A stretch of 64,000 bases of DNA, taken from contig CAKSST010000001.1 of the NCBI GenBank assembly GCA_934489895.1, forward strand, positions 1 through 64,000, written 5' to 3'. Both the position numbers and the translations under genes were made by a program. Positions 15,936 to 24,090 of this stretch are shown piece after piece. The notes beneath the pieces were generated by a model that was not told the origin of the DNA, ran no database searches, and saw only the letters and a program-made list of their open reading frames with translations. Position 1 is the stretch's first letter, and the number at the start of each line of letters is the position of its first letter. The DNA is from an uncultured Eubacteriales bacterium (GTDB taxonomy: Bacteria > Bacillota > Clostridia > Oscillospirales > Acutalibacteraceae).

Positions 15936-17594
15936 TTATTCAGCGGATATGATGAAATAATAGATTGGTTGGTTACCTTTTACAAGCGAAATATCAGCCT
16001 TTGCACCGTATTTGTCGTTTATCTGGCTATAAATTGCTTCGGCAACACTATCATTAACATCACTGCCGTAGTAAACAGTAACAAGAGATGTGTTATTTGT
16101 AATCATTTGCTTTGTAAGACGCATAGTTGCTTTTGCAAGCTCGGTCGCGGTGAAAACAATTTTGCCGTTTTCCATACAAAGCAGGTCACCCTTGTTTATT
16201 TTTTTGCCATCAATGCTTGAATCCCTTGCGGCAAAGGTTATCTGTCCTGTGGTAACCTTCTGATACTCGGCTTTCATATTGATAGCGTTCTGCTCAGCAT
16301 CAGCATCAGGGTCAAACGCGATAATAGCAGAAATGCCCTCGGGAACGGTACGTGTGTGTAAAACAATAACCTTTCTTGTGGCAATGTCAATGGTCTGCTC
16401 AGCCGCCATAATAATATTTTTGTTGTTAGGAAGAACAAAAACAGTTTCGGCAGGAGTTTGTTCAATTGCTGCAAGAATGTCCTGAGTGCTGGGGTTCATT
16501 GTTTGACCGCCGCTTACAACCTTGTCGGCACCAAGCTCAGTGAACAACTCTTCAAAGCCATCACCTGCTGCAACAGCAACAAAACCGTAAAGTTTTTCTG
16601 GTTTGACGGCAACATACTTATCTGATTTTTTGGGATAGATCTCTTTTTTAGCGTCATGCATAACACGTTCGTGCTGATCCTGCATATTTTCTATCTTTAA
16701 ATTAACAAGTGCACCAAAGGTAAGAGCTTTTTCCAAAGCGTTACCCGGATGTGCGGTGTGTACGTGTACCTTAATGATTGTATCATCTTCAACAGCTACA
16801 ACGCAGTCACCGATGGATTCAAGATACTCACGCAGTTCTGCAACCGGAGCGCAATCTTTGTTTTTGTTTACAAGAAATTCAGTGCAGTAGGGGAAATTGA
16901 TGTCAAATTCCTCTAATTCACCTGCAGCAGATATCCTGCCTGTAGGTGCGGTATCTCCCTTTTCACCCTCTTCTGCGGGTACTATTATACCGTCTTTAAA
17001 TACCGAATACATACCCTCAAGTATGTATAAAATACCTTGACCGCCTGCGTCAACAACGCCTGCTTTTTTCAAAATGGGCAATATTTCAGGTGTTTGTGCC
17101 AAGGCATTACGTGCACCTTCAAGAGCAGCCTCAAAAACCTCTAAAGTATTTTTTCCGGCTTTTAATGCCTCACTTGCGTATTCGGAAGCAACCCTTATAA
17201 CAGTAAGCATAGTGCCTTCTGTAGGCTTCATAACTGCGTTATATGCACACTCTGTACCAAAAGTAAAGCAGGCGCAAAGATTTTCAGCATTTACGGTATC
17301 ACAGTCTTTAAGACCTTTTTGAAAACCGCGAAAAATAAGTGATGTAATAACACCGGAATTACCTCTTGCACTGCGCAAAAGTGCAGAAGCGGTAATACTT
17401 GCAACTTCACATGCAGGCATACCGTCGATTTTTTTCATATCTTTCAAAACGCCATTAAGGCTCATTGACATATTTGTACCGGTATCCCCATCGGGTACCG
17501 GAAAAACATTAAGATCGTCAACCGAATGTTTGTGGTTGGATATGCTGTTTGCTGCGGATATCATAGCATCGCGCAGTGTGTTTCCGTTAAACAA
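15936..17594 (-). CDS. fakA: Fatty acid kinase catalytic subunit FakA (DAK2/DegV-linked, YloV)
   Basis: 552 residues. The N-terminal DhaL/DAK2 ATP-binding domain contains DDLNVFPVPDGDTGTNMS with the Mg-binding aspartates; middle and C-terminal FakA domains follow. It phosphorylates FakB-bound fatty acids for phospholipid synthesis. FakB is not in the window. Downstream of an Asp23/Gls24 gene and upstream of recG, the classic yloU-yloV arrangement. Confidence 0.92.
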   Translation of the reverse strand: MFNGNTLRDAMISAANSISNHKHSVDDLNVFPVPDGDTGTNMSMSLNGVLKDMKKIDGMPACEVASITASALLRSARGNSGVITSLIFRGFQKGLKDCDTVNAENLCACFTFGTECAYNAVMKPTEGTMLTVIRVASEYASEALKAGKNTLEVFEAALEGARNALAQTPEILPILKKAGVVDAGGQGILYILEGMYSVFKDGIIVPAEEGEKGDTAPTGRISAAGELEEFDINFPYCTEFLVNKNKDCAPVAELREYLESIGDCVVAVEDDTIIKVHVHTAHPGNALEKALTFGALVNLKIENMQDQHERVMHDAKKEIYPKKSDKYVAVKPEKLYGFVAVAAGDGFEELFTELGADKVVSGGQTMNPSTQDILAAIEQTPAETVFVLPNNKNIIMAAEQTIDIATRKVIVLHTRTVPEGISAIIAFDPDADAEQNAINMKAEYQKVTTGQITFAARDSSIDGKKINKGDLLCMENGKIVFTATELAKATMRLTKQMITNNTSLVTVYYGSDVNDSVAEAIYSQINDKYGAKADISLVKGNQPIYYFIISAE

Positions 17595-17610
17595 AAAAAC
17601 AACTCCTTTA

Positions 17611-17994
17611 TTAAGTACGGCTTTGCTGGCCGTTTGCTGTAATTATGCCGTCAATTTTTACTACAACATTAACATTATCGGCAGGGATATCAACAGCTTC
17701 GCTTACGGTGTATTTGACTTTATTTATTATGCTTTTAGCTACGGCATTTATATTGGTGCCGTAAGTTACTATTATGTGTAATTCTGCAAAGATAGTGTCG
17801 TTATGTGTGTGCAAAGAAATACCTTTTTGTACAAAATCTTTATCTTTGCTTAATAAACCAATAATGCGCTGTTTACGGTTGCTTGGAACCATACCTGCAA
17901 CGCCGAAGCAGGAAACTGCGGCATTACCGATAAGTTTTTCCAGATATTGCTCTAAAATTTCAATTTTTCCAAAACGGGTTTCATAAAACATCAT
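17611..17994 (-). CDS. Asp23/Gls24-family envelope stress protein (YloU-like)
   Basis: 127 residues from the chosen start (MMFYETRFGKIEILEQYLEKL). The conserved NVVVKIDG and ELHIIVTYGTNI segments mark the Asp23 family. The start at 17994 has GGAGG 9 nt upstream; a 19-codon extension runs into the preceding gene without a site. Its pairing with fakA is conserved across Firmicutes; the role is unclear, possibly envelope homeostasis. Confidence 0.88.
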   Translation of the reverse strand: MMFYETRFGKIEILEQYLEKLIGNAAVSCFGVAGMVPSNRKQRIIGLLSKDKDFVQKGISLHTHNDTIFAELHIIVTYGTNINAVAKSIINKVKYTVSEAVDIPADNVNVVVKIDGIITANGQQSRT

Positions 17995-18010
17995 ATTTAA
18001 AATCCTCCTT

Positions 18011-19621
18011 TTATTTGGTGGCAAATTTTTCAAAATTATAATACGGGTCACTGATTGACGGGGTGGGATTAGTTACATAGCTGTCATTATACAGCAATAT
18101 ACCTGTTCGGTAGCAAATGGGAATAACAGGCATTTCAGTATTGAAAACAGTTATAAGGTCCTGCAACGACATACTGCCGTTTTTGTAGTTGGCAGCAGCC
18201 TGAGCGGTTGTAATATTAACTGTGTTTTCCGGGTCAGTATCTTGAGGTTCGCTTGAAATATTTGCGTCATTGCTGTCTTTTTCTGCAGTTTCGGCCGCTG
18301 CAGCAGCAGACGGCGCAATACCGTAAGCACAGGAACCGCCATAAGTAACAAGCTCTCTTATGTCCATATTGCCCATAATGCGGACTTCTGCAATATAAAG
18401 GTCAAACTGTCCGTTTTGCAGCGCGTCAACATAGTTTGCATAAGGTAATGCGTTAACAGTAACATCAATTCCTGCCTGTTTAAGCTGGGAGGCAACCATA
18501 TTTGCAGTATTCATACGGCTCAGATTGTCTTCATTAACAAGAATAGAAACACTCAGGAGCTTGTTCTTTGAAACGAGATAAAACCCCTCATCGTCTTTAT
18601 TATAGCCTAAACGGTCAAAATTCTCAACTGCAAGATTTAAATTTGCGCTTGTTAATATATTTTGGTTCTTAGCAGCAGGCTCCCAATTGGGATGAAAAGG
18701 ACCTGTTGCCGCAATAGCGTTGCCGTAGAAAGCGGTTTTAACTATAGTGCTGCGGTTTATGGCACTTGATACTGCCTGACGGGCATATACGTTGCGGAAA
18801 ATACCGGATTTCATATTGCAACCGATATATACAAGATTATTAAGAGGAACTTCTGCCATTTTACCGTTCATATTGGGGATTTCGTTATTACCAAGGTCGG
18901 AATAATATGCCGATATTTTGCCTGAACGAATCCTTTGTGAAACACTTTCGGCATCGGGCGCATCAATTAGATTGATTGTATTAATGGCGGCTTTTCCCTT
19001 GTAGTATCCCGTGTTGTAATTTAAGGTTTCTGTTGCGGTATCAAATACGTAACGCCCGCAGCCGATAGGCGGCAGGGCAATGTTATCTTCATTAACTAAA
19101 GTGTTGCTGCCGTTTTTGATAATAGGAAAGTCCAGCAAATTTATAAAATACGGGTCGTTCTGCGTTAGGGTAAACTGCACTGTATTGCTGTTTACAGCTG
19201 TGCAGGAGGCCATATTAGCAAGCTGTTGTGAGAACCTGTCGGATGCTTTTGCAAGGTTGGCAGAAAAAACAACATCTTCTGCGGTAAGCTGACTGCCGTC
19301 TGAATGAGTGACACTGTTAAGAGTTACGGTGCATATATTCGCTTCATATTTTGAAGATGAGGCAAGATAATAAACAGCTTCAAAATCAGAATTTAACTTT
19401 ATAAGCGGGTCATAAAGTAAATATGATAATTCCTGGTTAATTTGTGTTATACATTTAAAAGGGTCAATGCTGTCGGTTGAGCAATATAAAAGATGAGCCG
19501 ATACATTGCTTGACTGTGCATTATTTTTGTTTTGGGTGTTGCTTTGGACGTTGCCGGGCTTTGCGCAGCCGCAACACAGAAGCAAACACAAAACAGCGCA
19601 TAATAATCTTGAGCGTTTCAC
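18011..19621 (-). CDS. Family-5 extracellular solute-binding lipoprotein (OppA/DppA-like), orphan
   Basis: 536 residues. A lipoprotein signal ends at Cys19 (LLLCCGC), then a Ser/Asn-rich linker and an SBP_bac_5 domain (DPLIKLNSDFEAVYYLASS; Leu/Asn-rich binding core). A low-complexity Ala/Glu/Asp insert lies near residue 430-470. These proteins bind peptides or nickel complexes for ABC import, but no permease or ATPase genes adjoin. It lies 17 nt before the Gls24 gene and 1 nt after the YmdB-like gene, so it probably belongs to that transcription unit. Confidence 0.85.
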   Translation of the reverse strand: MKRSRLLCAVLCLLLCCGCAKPGNVQSNTQNKNNAQSSNVSAHLLYCSTDSIDPFKCITQINQELSYLLYDPLIKLNSDFEAVYYLASSSKYEANICTVTLNSVTHSDGSQLTAEDVVFSANLAKASDRFSQQLANMASCTAVNSNTVQFTLTQNDPYFINLLDFPIIKNGSNTLVNEDNIALPPIGCGRYVFDTATETLNYNTGYYKGKAAINTINLIDAPDAESVSQRIRSGKISAYYSDLGNNEIPNMNGKMAEVPLNNLVYIGCNMKSGIFRNVYARQAVSSAINRSTIVKTAFYGNAIAATGPFHPNWEPAAKNQNILTSANLNLAVENFDRLGYNKDDEGFYLVSKNKLLSVSILVNEDNLSRMNTANMVASQLKQAGIDVTVNALPYANYVDALQNGQFDLYIAEVRIMGNMDIRELVTYGGSCAYGIAPSAAAAAETAEKDSNDANISSEPQDTDPENTVNITTAQAAANYKNGSMSLQDLITVFNTEMPVIPICYRTGILLYNDSYVTNPTPSISDPYYNFEKFATK

Positions 19622-19622
19622 C

Positions 19623-20411
19623 TTAATGCTCCTTTTGGAATTTTGTAATTCTCTTTATACTTACTGCGGCGCCGGTTTTATCGTCAAATTCAATCAGCAC
19701 TCCGTTAAGGTAACACGGACCTTCCGCTATAACAAAACGCGCAGGCATTTTGTCTTTAATGCGGGCAAGAGATGCTTCGTATTTTACACCGAGTACAGAC
19801 TGTACAGGTCCTGTCATGCCGATATCGGTAATATAAGCAGTACCGTTTGGAAGCAACTGCTCATCGGCGGTTTGAACGTGTGTATGTGTGCCGAACATTG
19901 CAGAAACTCGTCCGTCAAGATAAAAGCCCATAGCGCGCTTTTCGGAGGTAGCTTCGGCATGAAAATCAACAATAATAATTTTTGCGTTATCAGCCTTTGC
20001 ACGCTCAAAGAGAGCGTCGGCGCAGCAAAACGGGCAAAAGTTGCTCTCCATATAAACCGTGCCAAGCAGGTTGATAACAGCAACCGAAAGGCGGCCGCAG
20101 TCAATAAGCGCATAACCGCTGCCGGGTGAATTTGCAGGAAAATTGTGCGGGCGCAGCAAACGGGAATTCGATTCAAGCTCAGGATGAATTTCATATCGGC
20201 GAAGTGTATGGTTTCCGCCTGTTATAATATCCGCGCCGCCGTTAAACAAACGGTTGGCAGAGTAGGGAATAACACCATTGCCATCGGCAGAGTTTTCACC
20301 GTTTACAATTATAAGATCCGCGCCAAACTCACGCTTTAAGATAAGAGCGGTATCCTCAAATACAGTGCAGCCTGCGCTACCGCAGACATCACCGACGCAT
20401 AAAATTTTCAC
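19623..20411 (-). CDS. YmdB-type metallophosphoesterase (TIGR00282 family)
   Basis: 262 residues. The calcineurin-like metal motifs are GDVCGSAG, VNGENSADGNG, GGNHTLRR, DFHAEATSEK and FGTHTHVQTAD; the family is annotated as 2',3'-cyclic nucleotide phosphodiesterase involved in biofilm or sporulation choices in Bacillus. The usual Trp after GNHT is Leu here, a minor change. First gene of the unit running toward recG. Confidence 0.88.
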   Translation of the reverse strand: MKILCVGDVCGSAGCTVFEDTALILKREFGADLIIVNGENSADGNGVIPYSANRLFNGGADIITGGNHTLRRYEIHPELESNSRLLRPHNFPANSPGSGYALIDCGRLSVAVINLLGTVYMESNFCPFCCADALFERAKADNAKIIIVDFHAEATSEKRAMGFYLDGRVSAMFGTHTHVQTADEQLLPNGTAYITDIGMTGPVQSVLGVKYEASLARIKDKMPARFVIAEGPCYLNGVLIEFDDKTGAAVSIKRITKFQKEH

Positions 20412-20515
20412 ACCGCATCCCTCAATTTTTCAAGTCTAGTAATAATTATATACAGTATACAATAATCTGTATATTATTGCAACGATTAATTAATTGACAA
20501 TTGAGATTTTATGCA

Positions 20516-20544
20516 TTGACAAACACAAAACTGTAATATATAAT
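20516..20544 (+). promoter_or_regulatory. Strong promoter of the tRNA-Pro locus
   Basis: TTGACA (20516-20521) and TATAAT (20539-20544), both perfect, with a 17-nt spacer. It points into the truncated half-tRNA at 20579 and the full tRNA-Pro at 20769. Confidence 0.85.
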
Positions 20545-20578
20545 TATTGAGCATTAAGTGCAAATTTAATAAAAATAA

Positions 20579-20616
20579 CGAGGTGTCGCCCAGTTGGTAG
20601 GGCACCGCATTTGGGA
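20579..20616 (+). pseudogene. 5' half of a tRNA-Pro gene, truncated in the anticodon loop
   Basis: 38 nt aligning without gaps to the 5' half of the full tRNA-Pro at 20769 (32 of 38 identical). It includes acceptor strand, D-arm (stem GCCC/GGGC, a compensated change) and anticodon stem up to loop TTTGGGA. After the loop the sequence becomes GCATAGACGG and no 3' half follows. This is the expected footprint of a site-specific recombination event with its crossover in the anticodon loop. Confidence 0.75.
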
Positions 20617-20768
20617 GCATAGACGGCATTTCTGACGTTTATCGGTGCCAACCGCCGAAAGCCCTTTAACCGTGCGATTTTTGGACGGTATGGAAAACAA
20701 AAAATAACGGTCAAAACCGTGCCTGACCACAGATTTGACCACTCACTCGACCACAATTTAATAACTAT
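20617..20768. other. Probable integration scar with 12-bp-spaced repeats
   Basis: Between the half-tRNA and the full tRNA. It holds ACGGT/ACCGT inverted repeats (about 20695-20720) and three GACCAC-containing direct repeats at exact 12-nt spacing (20724, 20736, 20748). The last one, CGACCAC, repeats the 3' end of the tRNA. No convincing gene. It could be the remaining end of an integrated element with recombinase arm sites. Confidence 0.5.
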
Positions 20769-20844
20769 CGGGGTGTAGCGCAGTTGATAGCGCGCCGCAT
20801 TTGGGATGCGGAGGCCGCGAGTTTGAGCCTCGCCACTCCGACCA
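20769..20844 (+). tRNA. tRNA-Pro (anticodon TGG), CCA encoded
   Basis: Complete cloverleaf: acceptor CGGGGTG/CACTCCG, D-stem GCGC/GCGC, anticodon stem CCGCA/TGCGG with loop TTTGGGA, T-stem GCGAG/CTCGC, then ACCA. Two normally near-invariant positions are changed together: D-loop AGTTGATA has A19 in place of G19 and the T-loop TTTGAGC has U56 in place of C56, so the 19-56 elbow pair is A-U instead of G-C. Confidence 0.93.
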
Positions 20845-20849
20845 CTTTT

Positions 20850-20890
20850 CCGGCTGATTTAATATACAATGTTAAATCAGCCGGACTCTT
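20850..20890 (+). terminator. Terminator after tRNA-Pro
   Basis: 13-bp perfect stem CCGGCTGATTTAA / TTAAATCAGCCGG with a 9-nt loop, followed by ACTCTTTA. The T-tract is short. Confidence 0.65.
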
Positions 20891-20973
20891 TAGGCTTGAT
20901 TTATGGTAGATTTCTTTGCCGTTGTGTGCTATAATTTGAACAATAAATCGGTATTTACAAGGAGGAATAGATT

Positions 20974-21606
20974 ATGTTCGGACCAAATCCGAATGCTGTG
21001 CATCCGAATGACAATATTCCAAGTGTTTGTTATATTAAAAACACAATCACTCGACCAAATATTATTGTTGGCGAGTATACTTATTATGATGACCCCGAAA
21101 ATTCAGAGGATTTTGAAAGGCATGTAACGCATCATTATGAATTTATAGGAGATAAGCTGATAATTGGGAAATTCTGTGCTATTGCCAAAGGTGTGGAATT
21201 TATAATGAACGGTGCAAATCACCGTATGAACAGTATTTCAACCTATCCGTTCAACATTATGGGTAGCGGTTGGGAAAAAACCACGCCTACACTTGGCGAG
21301 TTACCGTTAAAAGGCGACACAATAGTAGGAAACGATGTTTGGATTGGTCAGAATGTAACAGTTATGCCCGGAGTTCACATCGGAGACGGTGCAATTATCG
21401 GCGCTTGTTCCGTAGTAGCTTCAGATGTTCCGCCGTACTGTGTTGCCGTGGGAAATCCGTGCAAAGTCATAAAGAAGCGCTTTGATGACAGCCTTGTTGA
21501 ATATCTGCTCAATCTTAAATGGTGGGATTGGGATGCAGAGAAGATTTTCAAAAATCTTGAAGCCTTGACAAGCGCAGACTTGAGTAAAATTGAAAAGATT
21601 AAATAG
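20974..21606 (+). CDS. Vat-like xenobiotic O-acetyltransferase (left-handed beta-helix)
   Basis: 210 residues starting MFGPNPNAVHPND. Hexapeptide-repeat segments (IVGNDVWIGQNVTVMPGVHI) form a left-handed beta helix. The catalytic-His motif NGANHRM (His83), the segment YPFNIMGSGWEK and the C-terminal LKWWDWD closely follow streptogramin A acetyltransferases (VatA/D) and CatB-type enzymes. It acetylates hydroxyl groups of antibiotics or related acceptors; actual resistance is not provable here. AAGGAGG lies ahead of the ATG, and an extended -10 (TGCTATAAT) lies near 20928-20936. Located in the accessory region next to the tRNA-Pro scar. Confidence 0.85.
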   Translation: MFGPNPNAVHPNDNIPSVCYIKNTITRPNIIVGEYTYYDDPENSEDFERHVTHHYEFIGDKLIIGKFCAIAKGVEFIMNGANHRMNSISTYPFNIMGSGWEKTTPTLGELPLKGDTIVGNDVWIGQNVTVMPGVHIGDGAIIGACSVVASDVPPYCVAVGNPCKVIKKRFDDSLVEYLLNLKWWDWDAEKIFKNLEALTSADLSKIEKIK

Positions 21607-21630
21607 ATTCCGGTTTGCAGGGGGAATATT

Positions 21631-22059
21631 GTGATAAGAACATTTAGCAAAAATGATTTATTTGCTGTTATGCAGATATGGCTTGATGCAAATATCAAAG
21701 CGCATAGTTTCATCCCGAAAGATTATTGGACAGATAATTATGCAATGGTAAAAGAAATATTGCCACAAGCAGAAATATATGTCTGTGAAGACTCTGATAC
21801 CAATCAAATAGATGGCTTTATTGGATTAACGGACAATTATATTGAAGGGATTTTTGTTAGAGAAGGTATTCAGTCAAGAGGTATTGGAAAACAACTTCTG
21901 GATTTTGCAAAAGAAATAAAATCATCTATGAGCTTAAGCGTTTATCAAAAGAATACCCGTGCAATAGCTTTTTATCAAAGAGAACAGTTTGTAATTCATT
22001 CCGAAAGTATGGATGATAGCACTAATGAAAAGGAATTCATTATGACTTGGAGCAAATAA
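21631..22059 (+). CDS. GNAT-family N-acetyltransferase
   Basis: 142 residues from a GTG start with a GGGGGAA site upstream. The acetyl-CoA loop is QSRGIGKQLL within VREGIQSRGIGKQLLDFAK, followed by the typical SVYQKNTRAIAFYQREQF region. Similar to YjaB-like enzymes; the substrate is unknown. It lies 24 nt after the Vat-like gene and is probably co-transcribed. Confidence 0.88.
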   Translation: MIRTFSKNDLFAVMQIWLDANIKAHSFIPKDYWTDNYAMVKEILPQAEIYVCEDSDTNQIDGFIGLTDNYIEGIFVREGIQSRGIGKQLLDFAKEIKSSMSLSVYQKNTRAIAFYQREQFVIHSESMDDSTNEKEFIMTWSK

Positions 22060-22099
22060 CAAATTCCGATTTTTCTTTGTCTACTGCACCTCAAATTTT

Positions 22100-22142
22100 G
22101 ACAGGGTGACTTTTTCGGTCACCCTGTCATTTTCTCTTTTTC
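22100..22142 (+). terminator. Terminator after the GNAT gene
   Basis: GACAGGGTGAC / GTCACCCTGTC with a 7-nt loop, then ATTTTCTCTTTTT on the plus strand. The stem overlaps the end of the integrase fragment on the other strand. Confidence 0.8.
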
Positions 22143-22361
22143 CGCCTTGATTTGCGCCTTGACCTGCACAATCATTTCCGCGAGCTTTTCTTCGCATTCC
22201 TCGCGCGTTTTCGCGTAGATATTGTGGCTTTCCCGCTTGCCGTAGGCATTGGTTGGTGTGTACCGCCCCTCGTAGAGGTGGTCGTTAATCATAGTGACAC
22301 AACCTGTTCCGGGCTTGCGTATTTTGGGCTTGTACGGCGTGAATTCGACCGGGGCGGTATC
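22119..22361 (-). pseudogene. N-terminal fragment of a site-specific integrase (tyrosine recombinase)
   Basis: About 80 codons with no usable start and an early stop. The reading KPKIRKPGTGCVTMINDH then LYEGRYTPTNAYGKRESHN and EECEEKLAEMIVQVKAQ is the N-terminal arm-binding region of integrases common on clostridial mobile elements. An in-frame TAA lies directly upstream and the catalytic domain is absent. Its base composition is visibly more GC-rich than the surroundings. A remnant of the element that probably used the nearby tRNA-Pro. Confidence 0.7.
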
Positions 22362-22421
22362 TTTTCCTTATTTTTACGCTTATCTACATTGAGTTAATTT
22401 GTTTGTGCGTCTTCACTGATA

Positions 22422-22985
22422 TTACCCCTTACCAAAGCATCCCAAGATTGATTTGGTGTTTGCGTTATAGTTTTGTTGTAAAATATGGATTGCCAGTTCC
22501 TCTAAAGCCGAAGCCGCCGCAACAGCACATACTGCCCAACAATAGCCGACCGCATATTTCGTCATAAACAGAAAAGGAACCATAAAAACAGCCATACCCG
22601 TCAGCTTGTTAAGGTAAGTATGCAATGAAGTAAACAGGCGGTATTTTACCGCCGCAAGCAGATATACCGAAATTCTTATAATTAAAATCACTGCCGCAGC
22701 ATACCAAATTCCTTTTGGGAGACCGCTCCAAAGATATGGGAAAAACCGAAGCAGCACGGCAGCGTAGAATAACAGGTCTGCAATGCTGTCCAGCTTTGCA
22801 CCAAAGTTGCTTGCCGTGTGGGTTTTTCGCGCAATCCATCCGTCCAGCACATCTGTAAGCCCTGTTAGTGCATATACGCAGAAGAAAGCGGCACAAAACG
22901 GGCGGATAATCACAAGGGTAAGCGTTCCTGCCATACGAAATAAAGTTATTATATTTGCTACATTAAGTTTGTGTTTTACTATCAT
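22422..22985 (-). CDS. CDP-alcohol phosphatidyltransferase family protein
   Basis: 187 residues, about five membrane helices. The active-site motif DGX2ARX8GX3DX3D is present as DVLDGWIARK ... GAKLDSIAD. It catalyses head-group transfer onto CDP-diacylglycerol, PgsA-like, in the cytoplasmic membrane; the exact alcohol is unknown. An isolated gene in the accessory region, likely a second copy beside a housekeeping pgsA elsewhere. Confidence 0.87.
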   Translation of the reverse strand: MIVKHKLNVANIITLFRMAGTLTLVIIRPFCAAFFCVYALTGLTDVLDGWIARKTHTASNFGAKLDSIADLLFYAAVLLRFFPYLWSGLPKGIWYAAAVILIIRISVYLLAAVKYRLFTSLHTYLNKLTGMAVFMVPFLFMTKYAVGYCWAVCAVAAASALEELAIHILQQNYNANTKSILGCFGKG

Positions 22986-23291
22986 ATTTTATATTCTATA
23001 CCTTTTCTGAAAACTTGAATCGGTTTATAGTTTTTAAATTATATTTATTATATGGAAGCATTATATTCAGCATTCTTAATATCAAGTTAAAACCTTATCA
23101 AAATCTTTTCGTTTACACAGCTGCCGCCGTTTTTATTTTAAGCTCAACTACGCTAAGATTTATCGAAAGGGAGGAACTCTTAGCGCCAATCGGATACACC
23201 TGCATTTCGCTGATGGGCTCTTTTTCTTTGCCCTAAAGAATGAATTAAACTCCGGGAAGTCCTGTTATTACTCCGCCGATAATATTGACGC
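22986..23291. other. Intergenic stretch without a recognisable gene
   Basis: 306 bases between the phosphatidyltransferase and the LiaF-like gene. Small open frames on both strands have no ribosome binding site or family motif; possibly decayed coding sequence. Confidence 0.4.
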
Positions 23292-23987
23292 TTAAGAAGG
23301 AAGTCGTTTAATCTCAACACCCCCGAATATACAAGTTGCGTTGATGTATATGGTAACAGCATCCTGAACGTGCGAGCGGTGTTTTTTATCGGAAACTCCG
23401 CCAAAAATGGAATTTGAGTTTATTCTGACATTTACATAATCGGGTACTAAAATATCAATTCCACCGAAAATGCTTGTTGCGGTGATGGCGCAATCTTTTT
23501 CGACATCTGCATTTCTCAGGTCGCATTTTACGCCGCCGAAAATTGCCGAAAGCTCGGCTCCGTTGAATATTTCGCCGTCAAAGTTAATATCCTGACCCGA
23601 AAAGATTGCACATCCAATTTTGATGTCATCGCCGTTTTTACGCGATTCCACAAGAATTTTTGTTGCTTTGTCACCGAAAATTGCACCGAAAATGAGTTTA
23701 AGTCCGATAATTACGATAATTGCCGGAATGGCAAGTTTCCAAAACATATCAAAGCTGATCACATTCTGACAGCAAAGCAGTAATAATACGCCGATTGACA
23801 GACCTATAATATTGCCGGTCTTTTCTCTTTCGCTGAAAATTCCGGTTAAACAGGGAACGATGATAATGAGTGTCCACCAGCCATCAAAGAAAAGCTCGAT
23901 GTCGGTGATGCCGAAAGAGTTCAAAGCAAATATGCCGCCCACAGCGATAAGTGCGATACCCCATAAAATTTTACTCATCTTTTTCAT
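23292..23987 (-). CDS. LiaF-like membrane protein (DUF5668 plus LiaF C-terminal domain)
   Basis: 231 residues. An N-terminal block of about four membrane helices (about 8-100, with GIALIAVGGIFALNSFG) is followed by a beta-helical C-terminal domain (INFDGEIFNGAELSAIFGGVK, repeated SIFGG motifs, final CIFGGVEIKRLP). Related to LiaF/YvqF 'cell wall-active antibiotic response' proteins. It lies beside an ABC exporter and a PspC protein, a typical envelope-stress grouping, but no two-component system is present. Confidence 0.82.
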   Translation of the reverse strand: MKKMSKILWGIALIAVGGIFALNSFGITDIELFFDGWWTLIIIVPCLTGIFSEREKTGNIIGLSIGVLLLLCCQNVISFDMFWKLAIPAIIVIIGLKLIFGAIFGDKATKILVESRKNGDDIKIGCAIFSGQDINFDGEIFNGAELSAIFGGVKCDLRNADVEKDCAITATSIFGGIDILVPDYVNVRINSNSIFGGVSDKKHRSHVQDAVTIYINATCIFGGVEIKRLPS

Positions 23988-24090
23988 ATTTACTAAAACC
24001 TCTTATATTTTTTAGTTTATGCAACTATTATACAACGCTTTATTTTATAACGATAGTGATATTTTTAAGTTTAATGTGTCAATTTTAAGT

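Noticed and set aside
20544..20756. A 70-codon minus-strand open frame across the half-tRNA and scar
   Set aside because: It runs through the promoter region and half-tRNA, has no ribosome binding site, and its repeated WS residues simply translate the 12-bp GACCAC repeats.
20617..20768. Replication iterons or a tRNA intron
   Set aside because: Only three GACCAC repeats and no initiator gene; no matching T-arm for the half-tRNA, so an interrupted tRNA is unlikely.
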